Shown: positions 53,025 through 63,885 of the stretch, one piece after another
How the letters are laid out: each line of letters starts with the position of its first letter
Position numbering within the stretch: position 1 is the stretch's first letter
Source: Symbiodinium natans
Taxonomy: Eukaryota > Sar > Dinophyceae > Suessiales > Symbiodiniaceae
Assembly: GCA_905221605.1 (NCBI GenBank)
Contig: CAJNDS010000124.1
Coordinates: 62,001 to 126,000 of the forward strand
Reading direction: 5' to 3'
Length of the DNA stretch: 64,000 nt
Made by a program: the position numbers and the translations under genes
Notes under the pieces: model-generated
The model's database searches: none
What the model saw: only the letters and a program-made list of their open reading frames with translations
What the model was told of the DNA's origin: nothing

Positions 53025-56000
53025 CTAGGCCTTAGACCGCACAATCTTTCCTGCTGCACTTGCGACACACGACCTTCAGCTCAGACCCAAGCCATGCACT
53101 TACTGTACCCTAAACCCTAAACCCTAAACCCTAAACCCTAAACGCTAAACCCTAAACGCTAAACCCCCCGGGCCTAAGCGCAGCAGATCCCCGGCGCTCG
53201 CTTCTTCGGCTTCGGCCGCCGGGCGATTCGCGGGTCGTGCTCGGCCGGCAAGCCCCGCACCTTCGTGAAAAGGGGGGTTTAGGGTTTAGGGTTTAGGGCT
53301 TAGGGCTTAGGGCTTAGGGTTTAGGGTTTAGGGATCTCAATTCTTAATCCCACAACTGCATGAACCAAGGATGCCCATGCAATTCGGGTTTGAGGGTTTA
53401 GGGTCGAGGGTCTAGGGTATAGGGCTTGGGGTTTGGGTCTAGGGTTTAGGGTTTGGGGCTTAGGGGTTTAGGGGTTTAGGGGTTTAGGGGCTTAGGGGTT
53501 TAGGGGCTTAGGGGTTTAGGGGTTGAGGGGTTGAGGGGTTTAGGGGTTTGCAGATTCTCCCAAAACGGTTTAGGGTTCAGGGTTCAGGGTTCAGGGTTTA
53601 GGGTTTAGGGTTTAGGGTATGAACCACCTTGGAAGTATGTAGGGACAGGGGAGCTGCGCGCTGCTCATGGGAGGCGCCACAATAAACCTTAAAAGGGTTT
53701 AGGGTTTAGGGTTTAGGGTTCAGGGTTGGGGGCTCATGGTTCAGGGTTTAGGGTTCATAGGGTTTAGGGGTATACCCTACCCCATGGCTTCAGAACCAAG
53801 GCAGCGAAAGCCCTCGAAACCTGGCAAGCTTGCAGGCAACCCTAAACCCTAGACCCTAAACCCCAAATCCTAAACCCGAAAGCCGCGGTGCCTTCACAAA
53901 TGTAGGAAGTCGGTTCGGGTCGTCCTCATCGTCCATTTCTGCCGGCTGGGCCTCGACCGATTTAGGGCTTTAAGGTTTGAGGGCTTGGGGTCTAGGGGTT
54001 TCGAGGTCTTGGGTCTTGGGTTTAGGGGTGTGCAGTTGCCGAGTGTAGGGGTCCAGGGCTGCAGCTTGGACTTCGGAAAGAGCCGGGGTTCATCTCTGTG
54101 GGAAACAACACACTTCACATGCAAACAGATCTAAAGGCTATTGAGGGTGAGAGTAATAACCCAAGAGTTTAGGGTTTAGGGTTCCGAAACCCTGAACCCT
54201 AAACCCTAAACCTAGGGATTCCCCAACACCTTCAACAACAAAACCCGAAGCCCTGAGAGCTACGCTCTACTGTGGCTCTGCCTACCTGTAGCCTCACAAA
54301 CGAGATTGCTCACATCGAAATCAAATGATTGGATTGAGGCACTCGACTTGGTAGGTTTAGCCATTGAAAACCCTAAACCCTAAACCCTAAACCCTAAACC
54401 CTAGACCCTAAACCCTAAACCCTAAACGCCTAAACGCCTAAACGCCTAAACCCTAAACCCTAAACGCCTAAACCCTAAACGCCTAAACCCTAAACCCTAA
54501 ACCCTAAACGCCTAAACCCTAAACCCTAAACCCTAAACCCTAAACCCTAAACCCTAGACCCTAAACCCTAAACCCTAAACGCCTAAACGCCTAAACGCCT
54601 AAACCCTAAACGCCTAAACGCCTAAACCCTAAACGCCTAAACGCCTAAACCCTAAACCCTAAACGCCTAAACCCTAAACCCTAAACCCTAAACCCTAAAC
54701 CCTAAACCCTAAACCCTAAACCCTAAACCCTAAACCCTAAACCCTTAGGTCCAGGGCCTGCATCAGATTTGTTCCAGCTCGGTTCGGGCCCAAGGATGCA
54801 CCTGCAGTCATCCGCACCTCGTTCGGAGACTCAGAAATCTAGGGGTTCTACCTTCAAGACCTAGGGTTTAGGGTTTAGGGTTTAGGGTTTAGGGTTTAGG
54901 GTTTAGGGTTTAGGGTTTGGGGTTTGGGGTTTGGGGTTTGGGGTTTAGGGTTTAGGGCTCAGGAGACTCAGACTCCCCATGACCCCGCAAACCACCTCAA
55001 CCTTCCTTCGGCTTGCACCTAGGAGGGTAGCTATAGATTAAACTTTTAGCTGCCTTGCTAGGAAACCCAATAAACCCAAAAAGGCTAAGGATCTAAAGTT
55101 ACAGTAAAGCACCACAAAGCTTCATTCGGCTTGTACTTCACTGAGAATTGCTTACGAACCCCTAAAAAAGTAAAAACAGTTCTTCCTTATTCAGGGTAAT
55201 TCATATCGGGATTGCTATTCTTTATTCTTTTGGGGTTCTTAGGCAAATGGTAGTCCAACAGTCTTGTACTAAAGCGGGGCCCGTATCCTTGTGGGGCTTT
55301 TTGGCCTCTAAAAGCAATCCCTTAACCCTTGTTTAACGCGGAACCTAAAACCCCTAAACCCTATAAACCCTACACCCTAAACCCTAAGCCCTAAGCCCTA
55401 AACCCTAAGCCTCTTGGCAAGGGGCGGATGAAGGGTGCTGCTGCACGGTCTCTGGCTGGGCGTAGCCGTGCCCGGGCAGGTATGCCGGATGGCCCATGGG
55501 TTGTCGCGCCTGCTGTCTGCACTGATGAACACCCAGCAGGGCCCAGGGCACAACCCCCGGGTTGAGGGTTTAGGGTTTAGGGTTTAGGGTTTAGGGATAA
55601 ACCGTCGGACGGGAACCGGGACACTAGACACTAGCACGACACCTCCCTCCCGACAGAACGATGAGGGATGAACAACCGCCATTTATGCCTGTGCATCCGT
55701 TAAGGGGTAGTTGATGGGCAGGTCTTGTTACATCCTCTGATCAAGAGACCCTAAACCGTAAACCCTCTAAGCCTATAACCCTATAACCCTATTAATCCTA
55801 TAACCCTGAACCCTATAACCACAAACTGGATTGGAGAAGGAAGTGGCTCACGATGAAGCTACTTTGGGCTTAGGATTCGTGCAGCTTCCCAGCGCTTGAA
55901 AAGAAGTCGGGTTTAGGACCGTCCAAGACTTAGGGTTTGGGGTTATTGGGGTTAGGGTTCGATGCAAATGCTGCACCAGAACCGAATCATGCATGAGCAT

Positions 56001-59000
56001 GTGCTGCAACCTATCCTGCATACTGGAGATCCGTATGTTCCCCATTTCAGAAACAGATGACAGGGGCGCGGCGAAACGCAACCAAGATGGAAGCACCGCA
56101 ACTTGGTAAGGATGCCAGTTGTCCTGGACCTCGTCCAGTAGAGCTCGTCAAAAAGCCCGGGGACCTCACGAACGCCTTGGTCATCCGTCGCTGCTTCTAG
56201 GTTGAGTGCAATGATCTGCACGGTCTTGACCTCGTAGATCATGTTGTCTAACTGCAAACCCTAAACCCTACACCCTAAACCCTACACCCTAAACCCTAAA
56301 CCCTAAACCCTACACCCTAAACCCTAAACCCTAAACCCTGAACCCTAAACCCTAAACCCTAAACCCTAAACCCTAAACCCTAAACCCTAAACCCTAAACC
56401 CTAACCCTAAACCCTAACCCTAAACCCTGAAACTCGCTGCCGCGCCAGCCTCGAACCCTTCTGTTCCCCTGCTGACGTTGGCCAGGGCATCCACAACTAG
56501 GGCCTCAGGCTCGCCCTCTTCGAAGTCGATGTCGGACCCAAACCCTAAGGTATTAAGGCTTATAGGGTTTGTTGGGTAGGGTTTAGGGGGCTTGGGAATT
56601 AGGGGTTTCGGGTTTAGGGTTAAGGGTTTAGAGTTTAGTCTTTAGGATTTCCCCTCCCCACCACCATCACCACCCCAAACCCTACAACCGCAGCGCCTGC
56701 GCCTGCGCCTGGGCCTGAGCCTGGGCCTGGGCATGGGCGTATGCCTTGGTAGCCCAGTAACCATATCTTAACAAGGGTTTGGGGTTAGTTTAGGGTTTAG
56801 GGTTTTAGGGTTGAGGGTTGAGGGTTTAGGGGTTAGGGTTTACGGTTCAGGGTTTAAGGCTTAAGTTTTAGGGTAAGAAGAGTACTGCTTTTGGGTTTGG
56901 CTGCTTGATAAGGGAACCCAGAACCACAACAAAGGCAAAGGGTGTCACTGTGCTACCAAGATGCGTTGTCCGGCATGGCGGCCGCGTGGTACTGCGTCTG
57001 CGGCGGCTGCATCGCAGGCATCTGGCATGTTGCTGGCTACATCGGCAGTTCTCTTTTAGAGAGAGAGAGAGCTCTCTCTCTATATATATATATATGTATA
57101 TAAACAATAGTTCGAACATCCCCAGCATGCAGGCAAGGATTCTGCGAGCTCATTTTGGGGTTGGGCACTCCAGTGACACTGTAGGGATTCTCTGGGGGCA
57201 CTGTAGGGTTGGGCACTCCAGGGTCTCTCTGGAGATACTCTTGAGTTTGGCCGCTCCAAAAACACTCTCATGTTGGGCACTCTAGGGACCTTGGCAGGAC
57301 CCTGTATACAACGCGGCTCGCGTATGCAAGCATGCATATTGGGGTTTTGGGCTTCAGGCCAAAAGTTTCAGGTTTGCGATGCATTGGTCTGCGGGTTGTC
57401 CAGACTCAAGGAGCACTGGGTTTAGGCTTTAGTGTTTAGGGCTGACTCCTTCACTGAAGTTGACTGCAGTGCTTGGAGGAGTGGATCACTGGAATAATGC
57501 TACGGCAATAGCTAATACCCCTTTTTCGCAGAACTACCCTTCCTTCCCGCACCGGTAAGTTATGTGCCCCCTATCAGTGCACCCACCGCCGGCAGAGAAA
57601 TCAGGTTTTAGGCTTGCGGGTTTGGGGTTAACGTCTATAAACCCCAAAGGTCCACGTACTTAACTGAGGGGTAATTGGGCCTTAAAGCATGTCCTATATA
57701 GGGACTTCGATGCCTATATAGAGACTTCAATGCCACAGTATATAACAATAAGGTACATGGACCCTACTTTGGAGTAGACCCTGGAAAAGGAGTATATACT
57801 TTTTAGGTATAAGTAGCTATAATAGGAAGCCAGAACCAACAAAAGCATTAAAGCACAGCACGCCAAAACTTACTTGGCTGCTCTTAGCAGGGTAGCTATA
57901 AATTGAATTTTTAGCTGCCTTATTAAGAAACCCAATAAACCCAAAAAGGCTAAAGATGTAAAGTTACAGTAAAGCACCACAAAGCTTAGGGAACCCTGAG
58001 CCCTAAGCAAGACATCCTCGATCCCCCACTCCATGCGCCTCCAACCCTGCAATACAGGGGCCTTGATCATTAGAATAGGGGTTTGGGGGCTATTATAGTA
58101 TAGTTTTAAAAGGAACATGATGGAATCCTATTTGTACTTGTTCCGACCCCTATGTTGTTCATTGAGCCTTCGGCTTCTGTACGCCCACCAGATTTCAGCA
58201 TTCTCTAGGTTTCAGGAGATTAGGATGTAGGGTCCCTAAACCCTAAACCCTAAACCCTAAACCCTAAACCCTAAACCCTAAACCCTAAACCCTAAACCCT
58301 AAACCCTAAACCCTAAACCCTAAACCCTAAACCCTAAACCGTAGAAGTTCCGGAGCCTGCTGCACCTGCGCTTGGTAGGGCGACTGTGCTGGCGGATAGT
58401 AGGCTGGGGTCGGCGTGTACGGCTGCGCTGCATAGTGCCTCAGTTGAAGTACCGAGGCTCTTGGGATTTAGGGTAAGCGGCTAGACCCTAAACCCTAAAC
58501 CCTAAACCCTAAACCCTGAACCCTAAACCCAGAAACGGTTTTGGAGGTTTCAAACGTTTATGGAGTTCAGGGGCCCCTACGCACCTAAATACATAAGCGG
58601 AGGAGCAGAGTGTTCGGTGGGCACATCGATTCGGTTCTCCAGGTTTTAGGGTTTAGGGTTTAGGGTTTGGGGTTTATAAGGGTTTGGGGTACCCCTGGCG
58701 GCGTGTTGGATGGGAAAAGGAGGTGAAAACCTCCACCCAAAACGGGGGGGGGGGGGGGGGGTACCCGGGCAGCTTTTCCATGGAGGGCCAGGCCACCCAC
58801 ACGGCATAAACTCACGGACATAGGGGCCCTTTGGGAAAAACCACCCCCAACCCCCCCCCCCCCCCTACCCCCCCCCCTAGCCCCCCCCCACGACCCCCCC
58901 CCCCCCACCAACTTTGGCATCCTGTGACCTAACGAACGCGTTTAAACCTTTCAACTATGCTCCAGCGGGGTCGGCGGCTTCAGCCGGAGGCTCTTAAATT

Positions 59001-60822
59001 TCGGGTTAGGGTTTAGGGTTTTGGGTTTAGGGTTTGGGGTTTAGGGCTTGGGTTTCAGGATCTCAAGTCAAAGCATCCACCAGTCCAGAATCATGTCAAG
59101 CAACAGGGACATACCCATCGCGTTTAGGGTTTAAAGGGTTTTCAACGAAAACTACCCCAAAGCTTGAACCCTAAGCCCCCAACAAGCCTTAAACCCTAGG
59201 GTTTATAGGGCTTGAAGGGTGTAGAGTATAGGGTTTTGGGTTTAGGGTTTAGGGCCGCAGCCCGAAGACCAGGCACTAAGCCCACGGAATTTTGACCAAT
59301 GCCCGCTGACTTTTGACCAATGCCTTTAGTGATGCCTGCCACTTTTGGGGTAACGCCTTAATTTTGGGGGTGATGCCTGAATTTTGGGTACTGCCCGCTT
59401 TTGTTTTGGGTGATGCCGGGTCATGTCCGCTAATTTTTAAGGGTTTAAAAAATTGTATGAAGGAGAGGTTTAGGGTTGGGCTGTACAGAGGGTTTATAGG
59501 GCTTGGGGCTTACGGGGTTGAGGAGGTTCAGGGTTTTGGGTTCATGTGGGCATCGTGATCGTTGATTCTGTTCCCCTACACCCCCTGAACCCTGAAACTC
59601 TAAACCCCCAAATGTCTAGGGATTGACTTCAGAGGGCTGCTCCCGCCTAAACCCTGAACCCTGAACCCAAAACCCAAAACCCAAAACCCTACTTAAACCC
59701 TAAACCCTAAACCCTAAACCATAAACCCTAAACCCTAAACCCTAAACCCCAATGGAATCCTGGGCACTGAGGCGTCGCCAGCTGCATAGGCTGCCCGAAT
59801 CCACCTTCCCAGCCGGTGTGGGCTTTTAGGGTTCGGGTTTAGGGTTTAGGGTTTAGGATATTTCGGGTTTAGGGTATTTAGGGTTTAGCATATTCAGGGT
59901 TTAGGGTTTAGGTTTAGGGGTTACGGGTTGGGGGTTAAAAGGGTTTAGGGCTTAGGAAGTAAAGGGGGCTGGGGTTAAGGCCACGGCTATGTTGGGACTA
60001 CCGTTGGGATTCTGGGTCTGAAATGGGCCAACGGTTGCTTGCTCGACCCCTAGGGTTTAGGTCCTAGGGTTTGGGGTTTGGAGTTAGGGGTTTGAACGGT
60101 TTCTTTCGAAAGGGTCCCGAAAAACTCAAGGGTACAACCTTAGGGGCCCAAGGTAGAACCCAAAACCATAAACTCTAAACTTGGGATGTCCCCTCTTACA
60201 CTAACAGTTCTTAGTAGAGATTCTAATAGGGGTGTACTATACCCGATTGAGGACTGTTCGTATAAGGGGCCAACCCTAAACTCCAAACTTTTTAAACCCT
60301 ACATATCGCTACTGCTAGTCCCTTCTGAGCCTGAGTATCCACTGCATGGGTACATGAACTAAACCCTAGAGTCTAAACCCTAAACCCTAAACTCTAGACC
60401 CTAAACCCTAAAGGCTAAACCCGAAACCCTAAATACTCTAGACCCTGCGCCCATCACCCGGGCCCAGTACAGCCCTTCCAGGGGCCGAAGCGGTTTAGGG
60501 TTTAGGGTCGGCTTTGTGTCTTGCCAGCGCCTGCAGGCCTCTTTACCCGACTCTCGCTGCTGAGTCAGAACCCTGAAACCCTACACAATAAATAAGTACT
60601 AAAACCCCATAAATCCTAAGAGCCCGAGAAAAGACCGCAAACAGTTTTTAAGTTAAAAACCCTAATCCCGAAACCCGAAACCCTAAACCCCCCAAAAATC
60701 CTAGACTCACAGCTGCTGGCACCTACTCCTCCATAGGGCTGCTGGTACTGCGGCGCGGCCGGTGCGTAGTACGGCAGTTGCCCCGCACCGCCATATTGCC
60801 TGGGCGTGAGCGGCGGTCTGGT
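53025..60822 (-). CDS. Gene G: Pro/Gln/Tyr/Ala-rich low-complexity protein, multi-exon, minus strand
   Basis: Patches in order: 60716-60822 (PPLTPRQYGGAGQLPYYAPA then APQYQQPYGG), 60505-60560 (LTQQRESG), 59760-59825 (GFGQPMQLATPQCPG), 58347-58440 (AAQPYTPTPAYYPPAQSPYQ then AQVQQAPE), 56965-57045 (QMPAMQPPQTQYHAAAMPDN), 56690-56744 (AHAQAQAQAQAQAQAQA), 55415-55540 (QQARQPMGHPAYLPGHGYAQ), 54748-54840 (ISESPNEVRMTAGASLGPNR), 54284-54352 (SSASIQSFDFDVSNLVCEAT, ends ACAG|GTAGGC), 53890-53960 (AEMDDEDDPNRLPTFVKA), 53180-53270 (TKVRGLPAEHDPRIARRPKP) and 53025-53095 (LKVVCRKCSRKDCAV then a stop). The shared Q/P/Y/A composition argues for one gene, perhaps an RNA-binding or scaffold protein with a disordered region. 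Borders and one frame (56690-57045) are unresolved; the start was not found. Confidence 0.55.
53455..53550. repeat. TTTAGGGG octamer array
   Basis: About ten copies of TTTAGGGG with CTTAGGGG and TTGAGGGG variants. A shorter run is at 26392-26424. Confidence 0.9.
54365..54750. repeat. Mixed array of CCCTAAA and CCTAA ACG variants
   Basis: Blocks of CGCCTAAA (8-bp variant) alternate with CCCTAAA in an irregular pattern, as if small blocks were copied repeatedly. Confidence 0.92.
55005..55150. repeat. Element family 5 with 12-bp direct repeats at its borders
   Basis: The conserved core AGGGTAGCTATAGATTAAAC...TTTTAGCTGCCTTGCTAGG...GTTACAGTAAAGCACCACAA also occurs at 57885-57990 and 63500-63605. 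Here it is flanked by TTCGGCTTGCAC (55007-55018) and TTCGGCTTGTAC (55126-55137). Read on minus it has GT (GTACAAG) and AG (CCTAG|GTGCAAG) borders inside the repeats. Confidence 0.75.
56745..56960. mobile_element. Introner-like element, CTTGGTAG family, inside gene G
   Basis: Ends CCTTGGTAGCCCAGTAACCA and GGTGTCACTGTGCTACCAAG are inverted repeats. The interior has TTTAGGG tracts. The minus strand reads exon | GTAGCACAGTGACACC ... GGTTACTGGGCTACCAAG | exon, so the element lies between two exon candidates of gene G with its borders at the exon edges. Confidence 0.75.
58691..58998. repeat. Poly-C/poly-G composite repeat, second copy
   Basis: Shares CCTGGCGGCGTGTTGGATGG, GAGGTGAAAACCTCC, the CATGGAGGGCCAGG block and CTAACGAACGCGTTTAAACC with 10737-11430, but with fewer inner repeats. 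Confidence 0.8.
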
Positions 60823-61175
60823 TTAGGGTTTAGGGTTTAGGGTTTAGGGTTTAGGGTTTAGGGTTTAGGGTTTAGGGTTTAGGGTTTAGGGTTTAGGGTG
60901 TAGGGTTTCGGGTTTAGGGTTGGGTTTAGGGTTTAGGGTTTAGGGTTTAGGGTTTAGGGTTTAGGGTTTAGGGTTTAGGGTTTAGGGTTTAGGGTTTAGG
61001 GTTTAGGGGTTAGGGTTTAGGGTTTAGGGGTGAGGGTTTAGGGTTTAGGGTTTAGGGTTTAGGGTTTAGGGTTTAGGGTTTAGGGTTTAGGGTTTAGGGT
61101 TTAGGGTTTAGGGTTTAGGGTTTAGGGTTTAGGGTTTAGGGTTTAGGGTTTAGGGTTTAGGGTTTAGGGTTTAGG
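60820..61175. repeat. Longest TTTAGGG array in the window
   Basis: About 50 units with rare variants (TGTAGGG, TTTCGGG, TTGGGTTTAGGG), immediately next to a gene G exon. Confidence 0.95.
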
Positions 61176-61179
61176 GACG

Positions 61180-61262
61180 TGAAAAATTGCTCGAAGCCAG
61201 CACATCTCTTTGCGCAGTACGTGACACGCGTCCGAGTTCGGGATCCTGGCCCCTCTCAGGTT
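61180..61262 (-). CDS. Candidate exon, minus strand
   Basis: Open in two frames: NLRGARIPNSDACHVLRKEM and PERGQDPELGRVSRTAQRDV. Lies between two long telomere tracts. May be an upstream exon of gene G. Confidence 0.38.
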
Positions 61263-61321
61263 GTTGGTTTAGGGTTTAGGGCTTAGGGTTTAGGGTTTAG
61301 GGTTTAGGGTTTAGGGTCTAG

Positions 61322-61420
61322 GTTCTTGTGTTCGTACTCGGTGCCGGAGTGTCTGAGTCACACGCTTGGAGCCCGCAAGATTTCAGGGTCAAAGGCTTTA
61401 GGGCATCCGGTAAGTAATCT
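61322..61420 (+). CDS. Candidate exon, plus strand
   Basis: Reads FLCSYSVPECLSHTLGARKI then SGSKALGHP and ends exactly at CCG|GTAAGTAA, a strong donor. The minus strand reads FDPEILRAPSV and then a stop. Family unknown. Confidence 0.38.
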
Positions 61421-61681
61421 AGGGTTCAGGGGAACCCTACGAATTTGGTTTAGGGCAGCTTTGGGTTTGGGGTTTAGGGTTTAGGGTTTGTTTAGGGTTG
61501 AGGGTTTAGGGTTCAGGGTTAGTTGAGGGTCCACGTACCTAAATCGGGATACTTGGGCCTTAAAGTACATGCTATGCAGGGACTCTGGGGCACAAGTAAA
61601 AACAACTGAGGTGCATGGACCCTGAGGGTTTAGAGTTTAGCGTTCAGACCTTAGGGTTTGAACCCCCTCAACCCTACAACT

Positions 61682-61872
61682 CTGGATGCTGACTGGCCCA
61701 GTTGCACATACATCCGGGGCGGCGCTTGTGTCGCCAGCAGGTGAAAGCCTACTGCTACTGCCCCTGACTGCAATTCGTCCCCAATGGCTGCGGCAGGATG
61801 CCATGTAAAAGCCTTTCGATTTGGGTTTCGGTTTTCGAGCTTAGGGTCCAGGATCCTTTGGCAATGCGATGC
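61682..61872 (-). CDS. Long exon, minus strand
   Basis: Open for more than 60 codons from ATG 61872 or an upstream acceptor: MASHCQRILDPKLENRNPNR, then KAFTWHPAAAIGDELQSGAV, then AVGFHLLATQAPPRMYVQLG. Unique, GC-rich and free of telomere units. Ends near CCAGA|GTTG. Could be a 5' exon of gene G. Family unknown. Confidence 0.5.
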
Positions 61873-62004
61873 CATACCAGGTCTGCAAACACATAGAACC
61901 CTAAACCCTAAACCCTAAACCCTAAACCCTAAACCCTAAACCAGGTTCTCACGGGCTCCCGCAACATGATTCTTAGGTGGCCTCCATCCTGAAGTCCATC
62001 CAAA

Positions 62005-62215
<211 letters not shown>

Positions 62216-62299
62216 ATCCCACTCAGGACACCCCTTATAAAACAAGGGTTGAGGGTTTTAGCGATATCTTCACCGATAGCAATAGCAGCAAAATAGGCC

Positions 62300-62405
62300 C
62301 TGCCTCATCTCCCCTCGCGCCACGAGATGCTGGGGGCTTTTGTGGCTTCAGTAGGGGGGTTCGGGTTATGGGAGTTCTCATTAGACAATGCATCGTCGCA
62401 GCCAG
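62300..62405 (-). CDS. Candidate exon, minus strand
   Basis: One frame reads CDDALSNENSHNPNPPTEAT then KAPSISWREGR and a stop; another reads LMRTPITRTPLLKPQKPPAS. Either could be used. Confidence 0.33.
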
Positions 62406-62879
62406 ACAACCTAAAACCTGTGCCTTAAAACCGGAATATGTTTGACAAACAAGCCCGAAACAAACACTCACACAACCTAAGCCCTAAACCCTACACCCTA
62501 AACTCTAAGCCCGACAACCTTAAACCCTGAACCCAAGGACAAAGCCAAACCCTATGCTGACAATCACCGCCATGCCCTCCCCAAGCCAAAAAATAGATTT
62601 GAAACCCGATGAAGACTTCAAGAGCCTTCTGAAACCCCACGAAGCCTAAGCTCAACCTAAGCCCAAAACCCAAAACCCTATCAAGCTAAACCCGGAACCT
62701 AAGCCCTAACACTGAAGCTGCCTTACATCCCTGAAGCCCCATAAGCCCCAAAAGCTTGAAGCCTGTAAGCCCTAAGCTCTGCAACCCGAACCCTAAACCC
62801 GGAAAGCCTAAACAGTAAACCCTAAGCCCAAAGCCCTAAACCCTAATCTTAAACCCTAAACCCTAAAACCTAAACCCTA

Positions 62880-62950
62880 CACCTTCCAAACCCTCCAAAC
62901 CCTCCAAACCCTCCAAACCCTCCAAACCCTCCAAACCCTCCAAACCCTAA
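62880..62950. repeat. CCCTCCAAA nonamer array
   Basis: About seven copies of CCCTCCAAA embedded in CCCTAAA repeats. The region 62410-62880 is degenerate CCCTAAG/CCCTAAA without a convincing gene. Confidence 0.88.
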
Positions 62951-63011
62951 ACCCTAAACCCTCCAAACCCCAAACCCTAAACCCTAAACCCTAAACCCTA
63001 AACCCTAAACC

Positions 63012-63090
63012 CACCAAAGGCGGCACTGAGAGGCCCCACTTCTCTGCCTCGGCAGACTTCGACAGAGCCTCGGAAGCCTTGGGGTTGGAG
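63012..63090. CDS. Candidate exon, strand ambiguous
   Basis: Minus reads NPKASEALSKSAEAEKWGLS; plus reads TERPHFSASADFDRASEALG then a stop. Both resemble protein. Confidence 0.33.
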
Positions 63091-63364
63091 ACTCAATGAG
63101 GTTTAGGGTTTAGGGTTTAGGGTTTAGGGTTTAGGGTTTAGGGTTTAGGGTTTAGGGTTTAGGGAGACTCAATGGGCTCTTAAAGGTCAGGGACTGAGGG
63201 TTTAGGGTTTAGGGTTTGGGGTTTAGGATTTAGGGTTTAGGGTTTGAGGTTTAGGGTTTGGGGTTTAGGGTTTGGGGTTTGGGGTTTGGGGTTTGGGGTT
63301 TAGGGTTTAGGGTTTGGGGTTTAGGGTTTGGGGTCTGGGGTTTGGGGTTTAGGGCCCTACAGGT

Positions 63365-63475
63365 TGACATGGTCCATTAGTAGTGCCACGATGGAAAGAC
63401 ATAACTGCCCAAGATCTGCAGACTCAGGCCCTCAACAACCCAAACCGCAGGAGTCCAGGATGCAGGGTGTCTAGT
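63365..63475 (-). CDS. Candidate terminal exon, minus strand
   Basis: Reads WTPAVWVVEGLSLQILGSYV then FPSWHY and a stop. Possibly the 3' end of a gene lying beyond 64 kb. Confidence 0.33.
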
Positions 63476-63701
63476 GTACAGGATTGAGGGCTTGGCTGCA
63501 CTTAGGAGGGTAGCCAGAAATTTATCTTGTAGCTGCCTTGCTAGGAAACCCAATAAACCCTAAAAAGGCTAAGGATCTAAAGTTACAGTAAAGCACCACA
63601 AAGGAGGGTTTAGGGTTTCCCTGACGAACGCCTGAACCTATCACTTTCAGAAGGGATCCGGGATCCCCGGCAACTCAGTCAGAGCGTTTGTGACTTAAGG
63701 C

Positions 63702-63885
63702 TTGGGATGTTCCCCCCTTATACTAGCGCGTTTAGGGTTTAGGGTTTAGGGCTTAGGGCTTGGGGCTTAGGGTTTAGGGTTTAGGGTCTAGGGCTTAGCA
63801 GTCCTTGATAAGGAAAAGGTACCCCGCCCCCCATTAGAATCCCTATTAAGGATTGTTAGTAAGTATAAGGGGACCATGCCAACTT
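63702..63885. repeat. Family 2 element split by a telomere-repeat insertion
   Basis: The left arm GGGATGTTCCCCCCTTATAC is followed by TAG, then about 70 bp of TTTAGGG-type repeats (63730-63797), then CAGTCCTTGATAAGG, where intact copies read TACTAACAGTCCTTAA. The right arm (TTAAGGATTGTTAGTA) is complete. Confidence 0.8.
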
